NCBI RefSeq assembly: GCF_928368155.1
Contig: NZ_CAKMRU010000002.1
Location: forward strand, 310,001-374,000
Length of the DNA: 64,000 nt
Direction of reading: 5' to 3'
DNA from: Anaerococcus ihuae
GTDB taxonomy: Bacteria; Bacillota; Clostridia; Tissierellales; Peptoniphilaceae
Each line of letters opens with the position of its first letter. The stretch's first letter is position 1. Under the pieces are notes generated by a model. The model had not been told where the DNA came from. It ran no database searches and saw nothing but the letters and a program-made list of their open reading frames with translations. Below, piece after piece: positions 36,776 through 46,609 of the stretch. The position numbers and the translations under genes are program-made.

Positions 36776-38182
36776 ATGGAAAAAGAAAAAAAATTTACGG
36801 GCCTTTTTAGTTTTGAAGGAAACGCAACAACAAAAGAGGCGTTGCCACTTGCCTTTCAACACGTTGTAGCCATGATTGCAAGTTGTATTACACCACCAAT
36901 AATGCTTGCAGGAGCAAGTGGTCTTTCACCTGAAGATACAATGATTTTAATTCAAATAGCTTTAATAGGATCAGCACTTACAACTTTATTGATGATTTAT
37001 CCAATTAAAATTATAGGATCAAGACTTCCTGTGATATTTGGGGTTTCATTTGCTTATGTACCTACAATGATTGGTCTTGCCAATCAATTTGGAGCCCGAG
37101 GCCCCGTAGAAGTTGTTGCAATAGTTTTGGGAGCCCAAATTGTTGGAGGAATTTGTTCAATACTTTTTGGACTAGGATTAAAATACATAATGCCACTTTT
37201 CCCACCACTTGTTTCAGGAACAGTAGTTTTAGTAATAGGACTTTCACTTTATCCTGTAGCTATGAATTATATGGGAGGAGCAGGAAGCGTAGAAGTTGCT
37301 GGCTGGGGAGCTTGGCAAAATTGGTTAGTCGGAGGAATAACTTTAATATTAGGACTTGGATTTACACATTTTGGAAAAGGAATGTTTAAACTTGCAAATG
37401 TATTATTTGCTATGATTATTGGATTCATAATATCAATATTTTTTGGAATGGTAGATTTTTCTCCAGTAAAAGAAGCTGGTTGGATTTCAGTTGTAGAACC
37501 ATTTCACTTTGGAATTTCTTTTGAGCCATCAGCAATAATTTCAATTACAATTATTTTTATAGTAACTGCAATAGAAGGAATAGGAGATATGACCTCTACA
37601 ACCGTTGGTGGTATGGATAGGATTCCTACACCAAAAGAATTAAGAGGTGGAATTGTTGGATATGGTGCTGCAAACTTAGTTGGAGCGATTTTTGGATGTC
37701 TTCCAACGGCAACATTTTCACAAAATGCTGGAATTGTTTCAATAAATAAGGTAGTAAATAAAAAAGTATTTACCCTAGCATCTTTGATAATTTTAGTATC
37801 AGGACTTGTTCCAAAATTATCATCAATTCTTACAACAATTCCTTATCCAGTTTTGGGAGGAGCAACACTTTCAATTTTTGCTGCTATAACAATGAACGGA
37901 ATTAGAATGATCACAAGCCAACCTCTAAGTGCAAGAAATACTTCAATAGTTGGAGTTTCTGTAGCTTTAGGTGTAGGATTTACTACAGTTGCAGCAAGCG
38001 CACAAAATGCTGGCGTTATGTTTATGCCAGAAGAATTAGCAGTAGCAATCGGGTCATCACCAGTTGTACTTGCAGCAATTTCTGCAGTATTAATGAATTT
38101 AATTATTCCAGAAAAAGAAGAAGACAAGGCGAAAGAAGATTCACTTGCAAATCTTGAAATTAAAGAATTAGAAGAAGAGTAA
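36776..38182 (+). CDS. NCS2 family xanthine/uracil-type permease (copy 2)
   Basis: A 468-residue paralogue of the preceding permease, with QHVVAMIASC, EGIGDMTSTTVGGMDRIPT and ATFSQNAGIVSINKVV at equivalent places. The C-terminal tail is longer and acidic. Tandem NCS2 genes may separate two purine substrates (for example xanthine and urate) or affinities. AAAGG precedes the ATG. Ended by a large hairpin terminator. Confidence 0.93.
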   Translation: MEKEKKFTGLFSFEGNATTKEALPLAFQHVVAMIASCITPPIMLAGASGLSPEDTMILIQIALIGSALTTLLMIYPIKIIGSRLPVIFGVSFAYVPTMIGLANQFGARGPVEVVAIVLGAQIVGGICSILFGLGLKYIMPLFPPLVSGTVVLVIGLSLYPVAMNYMGGAGSVEVAGWGAWQNWLVGGITLILGLGFTHFGKGMFKLANVLFAMIIGFIISIFFGMVDFSPVKEAGWISVVEPFHFGISFEPSAIISITIIFIVTAIEGIGDMTSTTVGGMDRIPTPKELRGGIVGYGAANLVGAIFGCLPTATFSQNAGIVSINKVVNKKVFTLASLIILVSGLVPKLSSILTTIPYPVLGGATLSIFAAITMNGIRMITSQPLSARNTSIVGVSVALGVGFTTVAASAQNAGVMFMPEELAVAIGSSPVVLAAISAVLMNLIIPEKEEDKAKEDSLANLEIKELEEE

Positions 38183-38189
38183 AAAATAA

Positions 38190-38313
38190 AAGCTTAAAAT
38201 CTTCAAAAAAATAGATTTTTTATTGAATTATTTAAAAAGAATTATTTTAAATAAATTTCAAATAAAATTCACTATTTTTAAAAAAAAATGAAGATTTTAG
38301 GCTTATTTTTTTT
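38190..38313 (+). terminator. Large hairpin with T-run filling most of a 335-bp gap
   Basis: AAGCTTAAAATCTTC (38190-38204) pairs with GAAGATTTTAGGCTT (38290-38304) around an A/T-rich loop, followed by eight T. The rest of the gap, to 38517, holds a promoter and leader for the hydroxylase operon and no ORF. Confidence 0.75.
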
Positions 38314-38403
38314 GGTGAAATGAATAATAAATTATTTTTTCAAAAAAAGAGAAAAAATTGTAGAAAAACAAGTAAAAAATTTTAAAAAAAAGCTCTCAAA
38401 ATC

Positions 38404-38433
38404 TTGAAAACGATTAGTAATTTGTGGTAATAT
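38404..38433 (+). promoter_or_regulatory. Promoter of the molybdenum hydroxylase operon
   Basis: TTGAAA (38404-38409), 18-base spacer, TAATAT (38428-38433). An A/T-rich near-palindrome (TATTATATACAATATA) follows and could bind a regulator. Confidence 0.55.
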
Positions 38434-38517
38434 ATTATATACAATATACAATTAAAAGGGAAATTGTAGAGAGATTTAATATAAGGAAAATGCTTTAAAA
38501 CATTTTAGGAGGTTAAA

Positions 38518-40833
38518 ATGTATGTAGGAAAAAGTGTTAAAAGAGTTGATGCTTACGATAAAGTAACAGGACGTGCAAAATATACAGAAGATTTAATAAT
38601 AAATGGTGCTTATGTTGCAAAAATTTTGCACTCAACAATTGGTCATGGAAAGGTTATCTCAGTTGATACAAAAAAGGCGGAAGAAGTTGAGGGAGTAGTT
38701 AAAATTATTACTTGTTTTGATGTTCCAAAACATTCATTCCCAACAGCAGGTCACCCTTGGTCAACTGATAAAAATCACCAAGACGTTGCTGATAGAAGAT
38801 TATTAAATGAACACGTTAGATATTATGGTGATGATGTAGCTGTAGTTATTGCAGAAAATGAAGTTTCAGCAAGTCAGGCTTTAAAATTAATTGAAGTTGA
38901 ATACGAAGAATATGATGTGGTTTTAGATCCTATTGAATCAATGAATAATGGATTAAGACCAATTCACGATGAATTTCCTGATAATATTTTGGGTCATACC
39001 AAAAATCACAGGGGAAATTATGACGAAGCGATAAAAGAAGAAGGACTTATAAAAGTTGAAGGTTGGTATGAAACTCCAATCGTTCAACATGCCCACATAG
39101 AAAATGGAATTGCTTGTGCTTATGAAGAGCAAGGAAAAATTGTAGTTATTGCTTCAACTCAAATTCCTCACATTGTAAGACGTGTTTGCGGTCAAGCTTT
39201 GGGAATTGGCTGGGGAAAAATTAGAATTGTAAAACCATATATAGGTGGAGGTTTTGGTAACAAGCAAGATGCTTTGTACGAGCCATTAGCAGCTTATCTT
39301 ACAACTCAAGTTGGAGGTCATCCTGTAAAACTTGATACATCCAGAGAAGAAACTTTTGTTTCAACAAGAACCAGACACTCACAAAAACTTCATATAATTT
39401 CTTATGTAAGAGCTGACGGAACTTTTGCTGCTAGAAAATTAGAATTATTTTCTAATAATGGTGCTTATGCATCTCACGGTCACTCAATAGCTGCCAAGGG
39501 AACAAATTGTTTCCATCAATTATATCCTTGTGATAACACACAAGCTGATGGATATACAGTTTATACAAACCTACCAACAGCAGGAGCCATGAGAGGATAT
39601 GGAATTCCACAAACTATGTTTGCTTTTGAATCTCACCTTGATGATGTTGCAAAAACTTTAGATATGGATCCATTAGAATTAAGAATGCAAAATATTATGC
39701 AAAAAGGTTTTATCGATGGATTTTCAAGAAATGAAAACTACTACGATTCTTTCAGAGAAGCAATTTCTGTTGGAAGAAAAGCAATTGATTATGATAAAAA
39801 GATAGAAGAATATAAAAATCAAACTGGAAATATAAGAAGAGGAATTGGTCTTGCTGCATTTTGGTATAACACAGCAGTTTATCCAATTTCACTAGAATCT
39901 TCTTCTTGTAGGATGGTTTTAAACCAAGACGGTTCAGTTCAATTGCAACTTGGAGAAACTGAAATCGGACAAGGTGGAGATACAGCATTTTCACAAATGG
40001 CAGCAGATGCTATAGGCGTAAAAATGGAAGATGTTCATATAGTTTCAACCCAAGATACGGATGTAACTCCATTTGGTTTGGGAGCTTACGCTTCAAGACA
40101 AACATTTGTATCAAGTTTTTCTATCACAAATACAGCTAGAGTATTTAAAGATAAAATATTAAATAGGGCAAGTAAAATTTTGGAATTTACTCCACACAAT
40201 CTAGATCTTGTAGATAGTATGGTAATAAATAAAATAACTAAAAAACCATTATTATCTTTAGGAGAACTTGCAACAGAAGCCTTGTATGATACTCTTGATA
40301 GTGAACATATTTCTGCAGAAGAAACTTTTACAATAAGAAACAACGCTTTTTCATTTGGATGTACCTTTGCAGAAGTTGAAGTTGATATTTCTCTTGGAAA
40401 AGTTAAAATTTTAAGACTTGTAAATGTTCACGATTGTGGAAAACTTATAAATCCAAGACTTGCAGAAGCTCAAGTTCATGGAGGAATGAGTATGGCAGTA
40501 GGCTTTGGTCTTTCAGAAGAATTAAAATATAACGAAAAGGGAAAAATTTTAAATGACAACCTTCTTGATTATAAATTATCTACAACCATGGACCATCCAC
40601 ATTTTGAAGCATATTTTATAGAAAACCCATCACCAGTTTCACCATATAATACAAAATCACTTGGTGAGCCACCAACATGTTCACCAGCTCCAGCATTAAG
40701 AAATGCAATTTTAAATGCAACGGGAGTAGGAGTAAACAAATGTCCTATGACACCACACGTTTTGTTCCCACTTTTCAAAGAAGCTGGACTAATAGAAAAT
40801 GACTATGAAAAAGACATGGAATATGATGCTTAA
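38518..40833 (+). CDS. xdhA: Molybdenum hydroxylase large (Mo-binding) subunit, xanthine dehydrogenase family
   Basis: A 771-residue subunit. It has GKSVKRVDAYDKVTGRAKYTEDL at the start, GGGFGNKQD near residue 243, GAMRGYGIPQ near 356, GETEIGQGGDT, GLGAYASRQTFV and SLGEPPT near the C-terminus with the catalytic Glu region. The enzyme hydroxylates a purine or N-heterocycle with water as oxygen source. Selenium dependence is inferred from the surrounding selD/yqeB/yqeC genes; no in-frame TGA is seen, as expected for a labile Se cofactor. First gene of the xdhA-xdhB-xdhC-hyuA-xdhD operon. AGGAGG before the ATG. Confidence 0.92.
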   Translation: MYVGKSVKRVDAYDKVTGRAKYTEDLIINGAYVAKILHSTIGHGKVISVDTKKAEEVEGVVKIITCFDVPKHSFPTAGHPWSTDKNHQDVADRRLLNEHVRYYGDDVAVVIAENEVSASQALKLIEVEYEEYDVVLDPIESMNNGLRPIHDEFPDNILGHTKNHRGNYDEAIKEEGLIKVEGWYETPIVQHAHIENGIACAYEEQGKIVVIASTQIPHIVRRVCGQALGIGWGKIRIVKPYIGGGFGNKQDALYEPLAAYLTTQVGGHPVKLDTSREETFVSTRTRHSQKLHIISYVRADGTFAARKLELFSNNGAYASHGHSIAAKGTNCFHQLYPCDNTQADGYTVYTNLPTAGAMRGYGIPQTMFAFESHLDDVAKTLDMDPLELRMQNIMQKGFIDGFSRNENYYDSFREAISVGRKAIDYDKKIEEYKNQTGNIRRGIGLAAFWYNTAVYPISLESSSCRMVLNQDGSVQLQLGETEIGQGGDTAFSQMAADAIGVKMEDVHIVSTQDTDVTPFGLGAYASRQTFVSSFSITNTARVFKDKILNRASKILEFTPHNLDLVDSMVINKITKKPLLSLGELATEALYDTLDSEHISAEETFTIRNNAFSFGCTFAEVEVDISLGKVKILRLVNVHDCGKLINPRLAEAQVHGGMSMAVGFGLSEELKYNEKGKILNDNLLDYKLSTTMDHPHFEAYFIENPSPVSPYNTKSLGEPPTCSPAPALRNAILNATGVGVNKCPMTPHVLFPLFKEAGLIENDYEKDMEYDA

Positions 40834-40845
40834 AGGAGAAAAATT

Positions 40846-41730
40846 ATGTATGATGTAAAAAAAATTTATGAAGCCTATACAATTGATGAGGCTATAAAAT
40901 TAAAAAAAGAACATCCTGAAGCAAGATATATAGCTGGTGGTTCTGATGTTTTGGTAAAAATCAGAGAAGGAAAAATGGCAGGACTTGAGCTTATCTCACT
41001 CTATCTTATAGATGAGCTTAGGGGAGTTAGTATGGAAGAAGATGGAACAATTAGAGTAGGATCTTTAACCAGCTTTACCCATATTACAAATGATCCAATA
41101 ATTCAAAAACACTTAAAAACTTTGGGAGAAGCAGTTGATACTGCAGGTGGACCTCAACTTAGAAATATTGCTACAATCGGTGGAAATATTTGTAATGCTG
41201 CTCCATCAGCAGATTCATGTACAACAGTTATGGCATATGATGCTATAATTGAATTAAAAGGCGAAAATGGTTTTAGAGATGTTCCTGTAAAAGATTTTTA
41301 TATAAAATATGCAACAGTTGACATAAGAGATACTGAAATTGTTACAGCAATTAAGTTTAAGAAAGAATCCTATGAAAATCATTACGGACATTATTTTAAA
41401 TATGCAATGAGAAATGCTATGGATATAGCAACTTCAGCTGCATCAGCAAATGTAAAATTTGATGAAGATGGAAATGTAGAAGAAGTAAGGGTTGCATACG
41501 GAGTTGCAGCAGCTATTCCGGTTAGAGCCAATGAAGCTGAAAAATCTTTAGTAGGAAGAAAATTAACAGATAATAATATAAATGTTTTTGCAAAAAAAAC
41601 CCTTGATGAACTATCACCAAGAGATTCTTGGAGAGCTTCAAAAGCCCTAAGAACACAAATACTTTATGAAATAACAACAAGATGTTTAAAAGAAATTAGA
41701 AAAGAACACGAGGAGGGATTAAATGCATAG
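40846..41730 (+). CDS. xdhB: Molybdenum hydroxylase FAD-binding subunit
   Basis: A 294-residue CO-dehydrogenase-type FAD subunit. The two FAD-binding segments are visible as ARYIAGGSDVLVK and the more distal TIGGNICNAAPSADS; the C-terminal domain is the CODH_C type. Starts 12 bases after xdhA with AGGAG and overlaps xdhC by eight bases. Passes electrons from the iron-sulfur subunit to NAD or another carrier. Confidence 0.93.
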   Translation: MYDVKKIYEAYTIDEAIKLKKEHPEARYIAGGSDVLVKIREGKMAGLELISLYLIDELRGVSMEEDGTIRVGSLTSFTHITNDPIIQKHLKTLGEAVDTAGGPQLRNIATIGGNICNAAPSADSCTTVMAYDAIIELKGENGFRDVPVKDFYIKYATVDIRDTEIVTAIKFKKESYENHYGHYFKYAMRNAMDIATSAASANVKFDEDGNVEEVRVAYGVAAAIPVRANEAEKSLVGRKLTDNNINVFAKKTLDELSPRDSWRASKALRTQILYEITTRCLKEIRKEHEEGLNA

Positions 41731-42322
41731 CAGAGAATATGGACCATATGGCCCAAAACCAGAAGAAAAACTACATTATGAACCTCAATACAAAATTGTA
41801 AAATGTAGGATAAATGGAATAAGGGTTACAAAAATGGTTGATGTGAGAGCATCACTTACAGATTTTTTAAGAAATGAATTTGCCCTAACAAGTGTAAAAA
41901 AAGGATGCGAAGTTGGAGAATGTGGAGCTTGTGCAGTTTTAATTGATGGAGAAAGTTTTAACTCATGTATCTATCTTGCAATTTGGGCAGAAGGAAAAGA
42001 TATTTGGACAACTGAAGGACTAACTGCATCTGACGGATCACTTTCAATTATCCAACAAGCCTTTGTAGATGAGGCAGCAGTTCAATGTGGTTTTTGTACA
42101 CCAGGTTTTATAGTTTCAGCAACAGAAATAATTGCAAGAGGAAAATATTATACAATTGATGAGCTTAGAAAAGAATTGGCAAATCATATGTGTAGGTGTA
42201 CAGGCTATGAAAATATCTTGCTTGCAGTTCAAAAAGCAAATAATATTGAAAATGGTTTTGAAGAACTAGAAGAACATGTAGTAAATCAAATCAAAGAAGA
42301 AGATAAAAAAGATTATATGTAA
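41723..42322 (+). CDS. xdhC: Molybdenum hydroxylase [2Fe-2S] subunit
   Basis: A 199-residue protein with both clusters: plant-ferredoxin type CEVGECGACAVLIDG...C and the C-terminal CGFCTPGF...CRCTGY. The N-terminus is extended by ~30 residues (HSREYGPYGPKPEEKL) compared with usual ~160-residue subunits, and the C-terminus by a charged tail. It completes the three-subunit enzyme. Named as in E. coli xdhABC and distinct from the XdhC-type maturation factor at 48668. Confidence 0.94.
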   Translation: MHSREYGPYGPKPEEKLHYEPQYKIVKCRINGIRVTKMVDVRASLTDFLRNEFALTSVKKGCEVGECGACAVLIDGESFNSCIYLAIWAEGKDIWTTEGLTASDGSLSIIQQAFVDEAAVQCGFCTPGFIVSATEIIARGKYYTIDELRKELANHMCRCTGYENILLAVQKANNIENGFEELEEHVVNQIKEEDKKDYM

Positions 42323-42334
42323 TGAGGTAAAGGC

Positions 42335-43708
42335 GTGTCAATATTGATCAAAAACGGAACGGTAGTTCTAGATGAAAAAATAGAAAATCTTGATATTTAT
42401 ATAGAAGATGAAAAAATAAAAAAAATAGGCAAAAATTTAGACCTAAGTGCAGATAAAATAATTTATGCCAAGGATAAAATTGTTACGGCTGGTGGAGTAG
42501 ACGTCCACACCCACATGTCCTTGGATTTGGGAAAATTTGTTGCTTGCGACGATTTTTATACGGGAACAGTAGCAGCAAGCCACGGAGCAACTACCACAAT
42601 TTGCGATCATATTGGAGCTTTGGAAAAAGGAGCAAGCCTTCAAAAATTAATTGACCACTACCATGATATAGCAGATGGAAAAGCCGTAATAGATTATTCT
42701 TTCCACGGTGCCATGTATGAAGTCAATGATGAATTAATAGAAGAAATAGAAGATTTAATGGATGAGGGAATCCCATCCATTAAAATCTATTCTACTTATG
42801 CTGGAAAACTTGAAGATGATGAAATCTTACGAGTTTTAAAAAAGGCAAAAGAAGTTGGAACAATAATTTGTGTTCATTGTGAAAACGATGGGCTCATAAA
42901 AGAATTAAGAAAAGAGGCGATTGAAGCTGGTAATCTTTCCCCAAAATATCACGCCCTAACAAGACCTAATGAAAGCGAGGCAGAAACAATAAATAGACTC
43001 GCCTATCTTTCAAAAGTAGCAGGAGATCCAAAACTTTATATAGTTCACACTTCAACCAAAGAAGGACTTGATGAAATAAAAGCTGCAAGGGCCAGGGGAC
43101 TTAAAAATATTTATTGTGAAACTTGCACCCAATATCTAGTCTATGATGAAAGTAAATATATGGATAATCCAAATGAGGAAGCGGTTAAATATATTTGTGC
43201 ACCTCCCCTTAGAAAAAAATCAGATATTGAAGCTTTATGGGAGGGGATAAAAAATGGAGATGTTGATGTAATAGCAACTGACCATTGCCCATTTATCTAT
43301 GAAAGTGAAAAAAAACCATACGCTGATGATTTTACAAAAGCACCAGGAGGAATTCCTGGAGTTGAAGAAAGAATGGAAGTAGTTTTAAGTGAAGGATTAA
43401 AAAGAAATATCTCCTTAAATGTATTGACAAAGCTTTTGTGTAAAAATCCAGCAAAAATTTTTGGATTTTCAAATAAAAAGGGAAGTTTAGAAGAAAAAAA
43501 AGACGCAGACATAGGAATATTTTCCAAAAATTCCTACACAATAACAGAAGAAAACAGACATTCCAAATGTGATTATACAAGTTATGAAGGATACAAAACT
43601 AAAGTAAAAGTTGATACTGTTATTTCAAAAGGGAAAATTATTTTGGATGAAAATGGATACTATGCCGAAGAAGGTATGGGTAAGTTTATAAAAAGAAAAT
43701 TAAGATAA
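42335..43708 (+). CDS. hyuA: Dihydropyrimidinase/hydantoinase-like amidohydrolase
   Basis: A 457-residue cyclic amidohydrolase. GGVDVHTHMSLDLG carries the first metal-binding histidines, SIKIYSTY the lysine expected to be carbamylated, VHCENDG and TDHCPF the remaining ligands. GTG start at 42335 with GAGG upstream. Lying between two hydroxylase genes, it is expected to open a ring in the purine pathway, in line with the hyuA gene of known purine-degradation clusters. Family membership is certain; the exact ring is inferred. Confidence 0.9.
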   Translation: MSILIKNGTVVLDEKIENLDIYIEDEKIKKIGKNLDLSADKIIYAKDKIVTAGGVDVHTHMSLDLGKFVACDDFYTGTVAASHGATTTICDHIGALEKGASLQKLIDHYHDIADGKAVIDYSFHGAMYEVNDELIEEIEDLMDEGIPSIKIYSTYAGKLEDDEILRVLKKAKEVGTIICVHCENDGLIKELRKEAIEAGNLSPKYHALTRPNESEAETINRLAYLSKVAGDPKLYIVHTSTKEGLDEIKAARARGLKNIYCETCTQYLVYDESKYMDNPNEEAVKYICAPPLRKKSDIEALWEGIKNGDVDVIATDHCPFIYESEKKPYADDFTKAPGGIPGVEERMEVVLSEGLKRNISLNVLTKLLCKNPAKIFGFSNKKGSLEEKKDADIGIFSKNSYTITEENRHSKCDYTSYEGYKTKVKVDTVISKGKIILDENGYYAEEGMGKFIKRKLR

Positions 43709-43718
43709 GGAAATACAA

Positions 43719-46355
43719 ATGACAAATAATGAAACGATTTTAATAGGAAAAGAAATACAAGGACAGGACCCATTTATTGTAAAAGTAAATGGAAAAACTT
43801 ATAAGACATATGAAGATAAATCTTTATTAAGATTTTTAAGAGATGATTTAAAATTATTTTCTGTTAAGGACGGTTGTAGCCAAGGAGCTTGTGGAACTTG
43901 TACAGTTATAGTTGGAAATATTCACAAAAAAGCTTGTATAGTTAGACTTTCAAAACTTAATGGAGAAGAAGTTATAACCAACGAAGGTCTATCTCAAAAA
44001 GAAAAAGATGCCTTTACATATGCCTTCACCAAGGCGGGAGCTGTTCAATGTGGATTTTGTATTCCTGGAATGGTTATGAGTGGAGCAAGTTTAATAAGAA
44101 CAAATCCAGACCCAACAGAAAAAGAAATTAGAGAAGCTATCAAAGGAAATATTTGTAGATGTACAGGCTACAAAAAAATCGTTGATGGAATAATTTTGGC
44201 TGGAAAAATTTTAAGAGGCGAAGAAGAAATAAAGAATGAAGAAAGTGAATCTTTTGTTGGAGCAAGAGCCGACAGAATTGACGCTAAAGAAAAAATTCTT
44301 GGAACAGGAATTTATGCAGATGATATAGAACTTCCAAATATGGCCTATGGTTCTTGTGTAAGAAGTAAATTTCCAAGAGCAAGACTTTTAAGTTTAGATA
44401 CAAGCGAAGCCGAAAAACTTGATGGAGTTGTTGGAGTTCTTACAGCAAAAGATTTACCAGTACAAAAAGTTGGTCACATCCAAAGAGATTGGCCAGTATT
44501 TATTGATGTTGGACAAACAACAGCCTCCCTTGCAGATGCTTTTTGCTTTGTTGTTGCTGAAGATGAAAAAACTTTGGAAAAGGCAAAAAAACTTGTAAAA
44601 GTTGAACTTGAAGAATTAGAACCAGTAAGTTCAATCAAAGAAGCAATGGCAGAAGATGCCCCACAAGTTCACGAAGGAGTTGACAATCTTTGCCAACAAA
44701 GACACGTTACTCGTGGAGATGCAAAAAAAGCTTTAGAAAATTCAAAATATACAGCAACCTTTACCTACAAAACTCCTCTCGGTGAACACGCATATCTTGA
44801 ACCAGAATGTTGTGTGGCAGAACCATACAAGGATGGAGTAAGAGTTTATTCTTCTGACCAATCAGTTTATGATACAAGAAGAGAATTATCAATTATGTTT
44901 GATTGGGAAGATACTCCAGAAAGAATTGTTGTAGAAAATCCATTTGTCGGCGGAGGTTTTGGTGGAAAAGAAGACATGAGTGTTCAACCACCAGCAGCTC
45001 TAGCGGCTTATCTTTTCAAAAGACCTGTAAAACACAAATTTACAAGAGACGAATCATTAAGATGGCATCCAAAACGCCACCCAATGGAAGGAAGTTTTAC
45101 AATTGGTTGTGATGAAAATGGAATTTTCCAAGGAATGGAATGTGAAATTTATTTTGATACAGGAGCCTATGCTTCACTTTGTGGACCAGTTTTGGAAAGA
45201 GCTTGTACTCACTCAGTAGGCCCTTATAATTATCAAAATACAGATATAAAAGGCTACGGATATTATACAAATAATCCTCCAGCAGGAGCCTTTAGAGGAT
45301 TTGGAGTTTGCCAATCAAACTTTGCAATGGAGTCAAATATAAATATTTTGGCAGAAAAAGTTGGAATTTCTCCATGGGAAATCAGGTATAGAAATGCAAT
45401 CAAACCAGGCGAAGTCCTTCCAAACGGACAAATTGCCGACAGATCAACTGCCCTTGTTGAATGTCTTGAGGCTGTGAAAGATATTTATGAAGAAAATAAA
45501 GACCACGCAGGAATAGCAGTTGCTATGAAAAACGCCGGAGTTGGTGTTGGACTAAAAGATATTGGTAGAGTTAAAATTGTTGTTGACGGCGACATGGTAA
45601 AAGTATTTTCTGGAGCAACTTGTATAGGCCAAGGTGTTGGTACAATTATTTTACAAATGATTGGAAAGGCGACAGGTCTTCCATATCACAAAATAAAAAT
45701 CATGCCACCAAGCACTTTAACAAGTCCAGATTCTGGAACAACATCAGGTTCAAGACACACCCTAATAACAGGTGAAGCTGCCAAAAAATGTGCGGAACAA
45801 CTTGCCAAAGATTTAGAAAACCATAGCCTTGAAGAGCTTGATAAAAAAGAATATTTTTACGAATATGATGACCCAACAGACCCACTTGGATCAGATAAAC
45901 CAAATCCAAAATCACATATTGCCTACGGCTTTGCAGCTCATGTTGTAGTTTTAGATGATGATGGAAAGGTTACAGATGTTTATGCTGCTCACGATTCTGG
46001 AAAAGTTGTAAATCCTACAACAATTGAAGGACAAATCGAAGGTGGAGTTATAATGAGTCTTGGTTATGCTTTGACAGAAGATTTGAAAGTTCAAAATTCT
46101 GTTTTAAAAGCAAAATATGGAACAATGGGCTTGTGGAAAGCTCCAGATGCTCCAAATATTCATACGATTTTAATTGAAAAAGATGAATTATTAGATCTTG
46201 CCTATGGGGCAAAAGGAATTGGAGAAATTGCAACAATTCCAACAGCACCAGCAGTCCAAGGAGCATATTATGCAATGGACCATGATTTAAGATTAGAGCT
46301 TCCATTAAGAGATACAGCTTATAGCAAAAAGAAAAAGAACATTATAAAAAAATAG
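43719..46355 (+). CDS. xdhD: Selenium-dependent xanthine dehydrogenase-like fused hydroxylase
   Basis: An 878-residue fusion of an N-terminal [2Fe-2S] domain (CSQGACGTC near residue 51, CGFCIPGM near 111, CRCTGY) and a molybdenum-binding domain starting about residue 180 (GARADRIDAKEKILGTGIYA), with GGGFGGKED near 410, GAFRGFG near 523 and GAKGIGE near the end. No FAD domain is present, so electrons must leave through a partner such as xdhB or YgfK. This architecture is typical of XdhD-type enzymes encoded with hyuA and ygfK. Only the fold-back element separates it from yqeC. Confidence 0.92.
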   Translation: MTNNETILIGKEIQGQDPFIVKVNGKTYKTYEDKSLLRFLRDDLKLFSVKDGCSQGACGTCTVIVGNIHKKACIVRLSKLNGEEVITNEGLSQKEKDAFTYAFTKAGAVQCGFCIPGMVMSGASLIRTNPDPTEKEIREAIKGNICRCTGYKKIVDGIILAGKILRGEEEIKNEESESFVGARADRIDAKEKILGTGIYADDIELPNMAYGSCVRSKFPRARLLSLDTSEAEKLDGVVGVLTAKDLPVQKVGHIQRDWPVFIDVGQTTASLADAFCFVVAEDEKTLEKAKKLVKVELEELEPVSSIKEAMAEDAPQVHEGVDNLCQQRHVTRGDAKKALENSKYTATFTYKTPLGEHAYLEPECCVAEPYKDGVRVYSSDQSVYDTRRELSIMFDWEDTPERIVVENPFVGGGFGGKEDMSVQPPAALAAYLFKRPVKHKFTRDESLRWHPKRHPMEGSFTIGCDENGIFQGMECEIYFDTGAYASLCGPVLERACTHSVGPYNYQNTDIKGYGYYTNNPPAGAFRGFGVCQSNFAMESNINILAEKVGISPWEIRYRNAIKPGEVLPNGQIADRSTALVECLEAVKDIYEENKDHAGIAVAMKNAGVGVGLKDIGRVKIVVDGDMVKVFSGATCIGQGVGTIILQMIGKATGLPYHKIKIMPPSTLTSPDSGTTSGSRHTLITGEAAKKCAEQLAKDLENHSLEELDKKEYFYEYDDPTDPLGSDKPNPKSHIAYGFAAHVVVLDDDGKVTDVYAAHDSGKVVNPTTIEGQIEGGVIMSLGYALTEDLKVQNSVLKAKYGTMGLWKAPDAPNIHTILIEKDELLDLAYGAKGIGEIATIPTAPAVQGAYYAMDHDLRLELPLRDTAYSKKKKNIIKK

Positions 46356-46362
46356 GAGAATA

Positions 46363-46596
46363 AAGGATTGTGAATTTCACACTTTAATTAAGTAGAAAAT
46401 CGACATGCACGAATATCGGACTACAAAAATTGATGATTTCTAAATTTAAAACTTCTAAAATCGCAAACTCGGGCTACGCCCTCAGACAGTGCGATTTTGG
46501 ACGAAGTTTTAAACTTGAAATCAAAACAATTTTTTTCGCATGATATTCTTAGCATTTCGATTTTCTGCTTTTTTAAAAATGTATTTCACAGTCCTT
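46363..46596. mobile_element. 234-bp fold-back (MITE-like) element
   Basis: The whole xdhD-yqeC spacer is one imperfect palindrome. Its ends are AAGGATTGTGAA (46363) and TTCACAGTCCTT (46585), complementary at 11 of 12 positions. The arms pair through GTAGAAAATCGA/TCGATTTTCTGC, GAATAT/ATATTC, TTTAAAACTT/AAGTTTTAAA and AAAATCGCA/TGCGATTTT. The tip carries GGGC-TAC-GCCC (46471-46481). It encodes no protein. A related single arm is at 10245-10300. Target-site duplication could not be identified confidently. Confidence 0.75.
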
Positions 46597-46609
46597 AATT
46601 TTTATTATT

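Noticed and set aside
46363-46596. Insertion sequence with transposase
   Set aside because: No ORF of useful length; the palindrome occupies the whole spacer, so it is at most a non-autonomous element.
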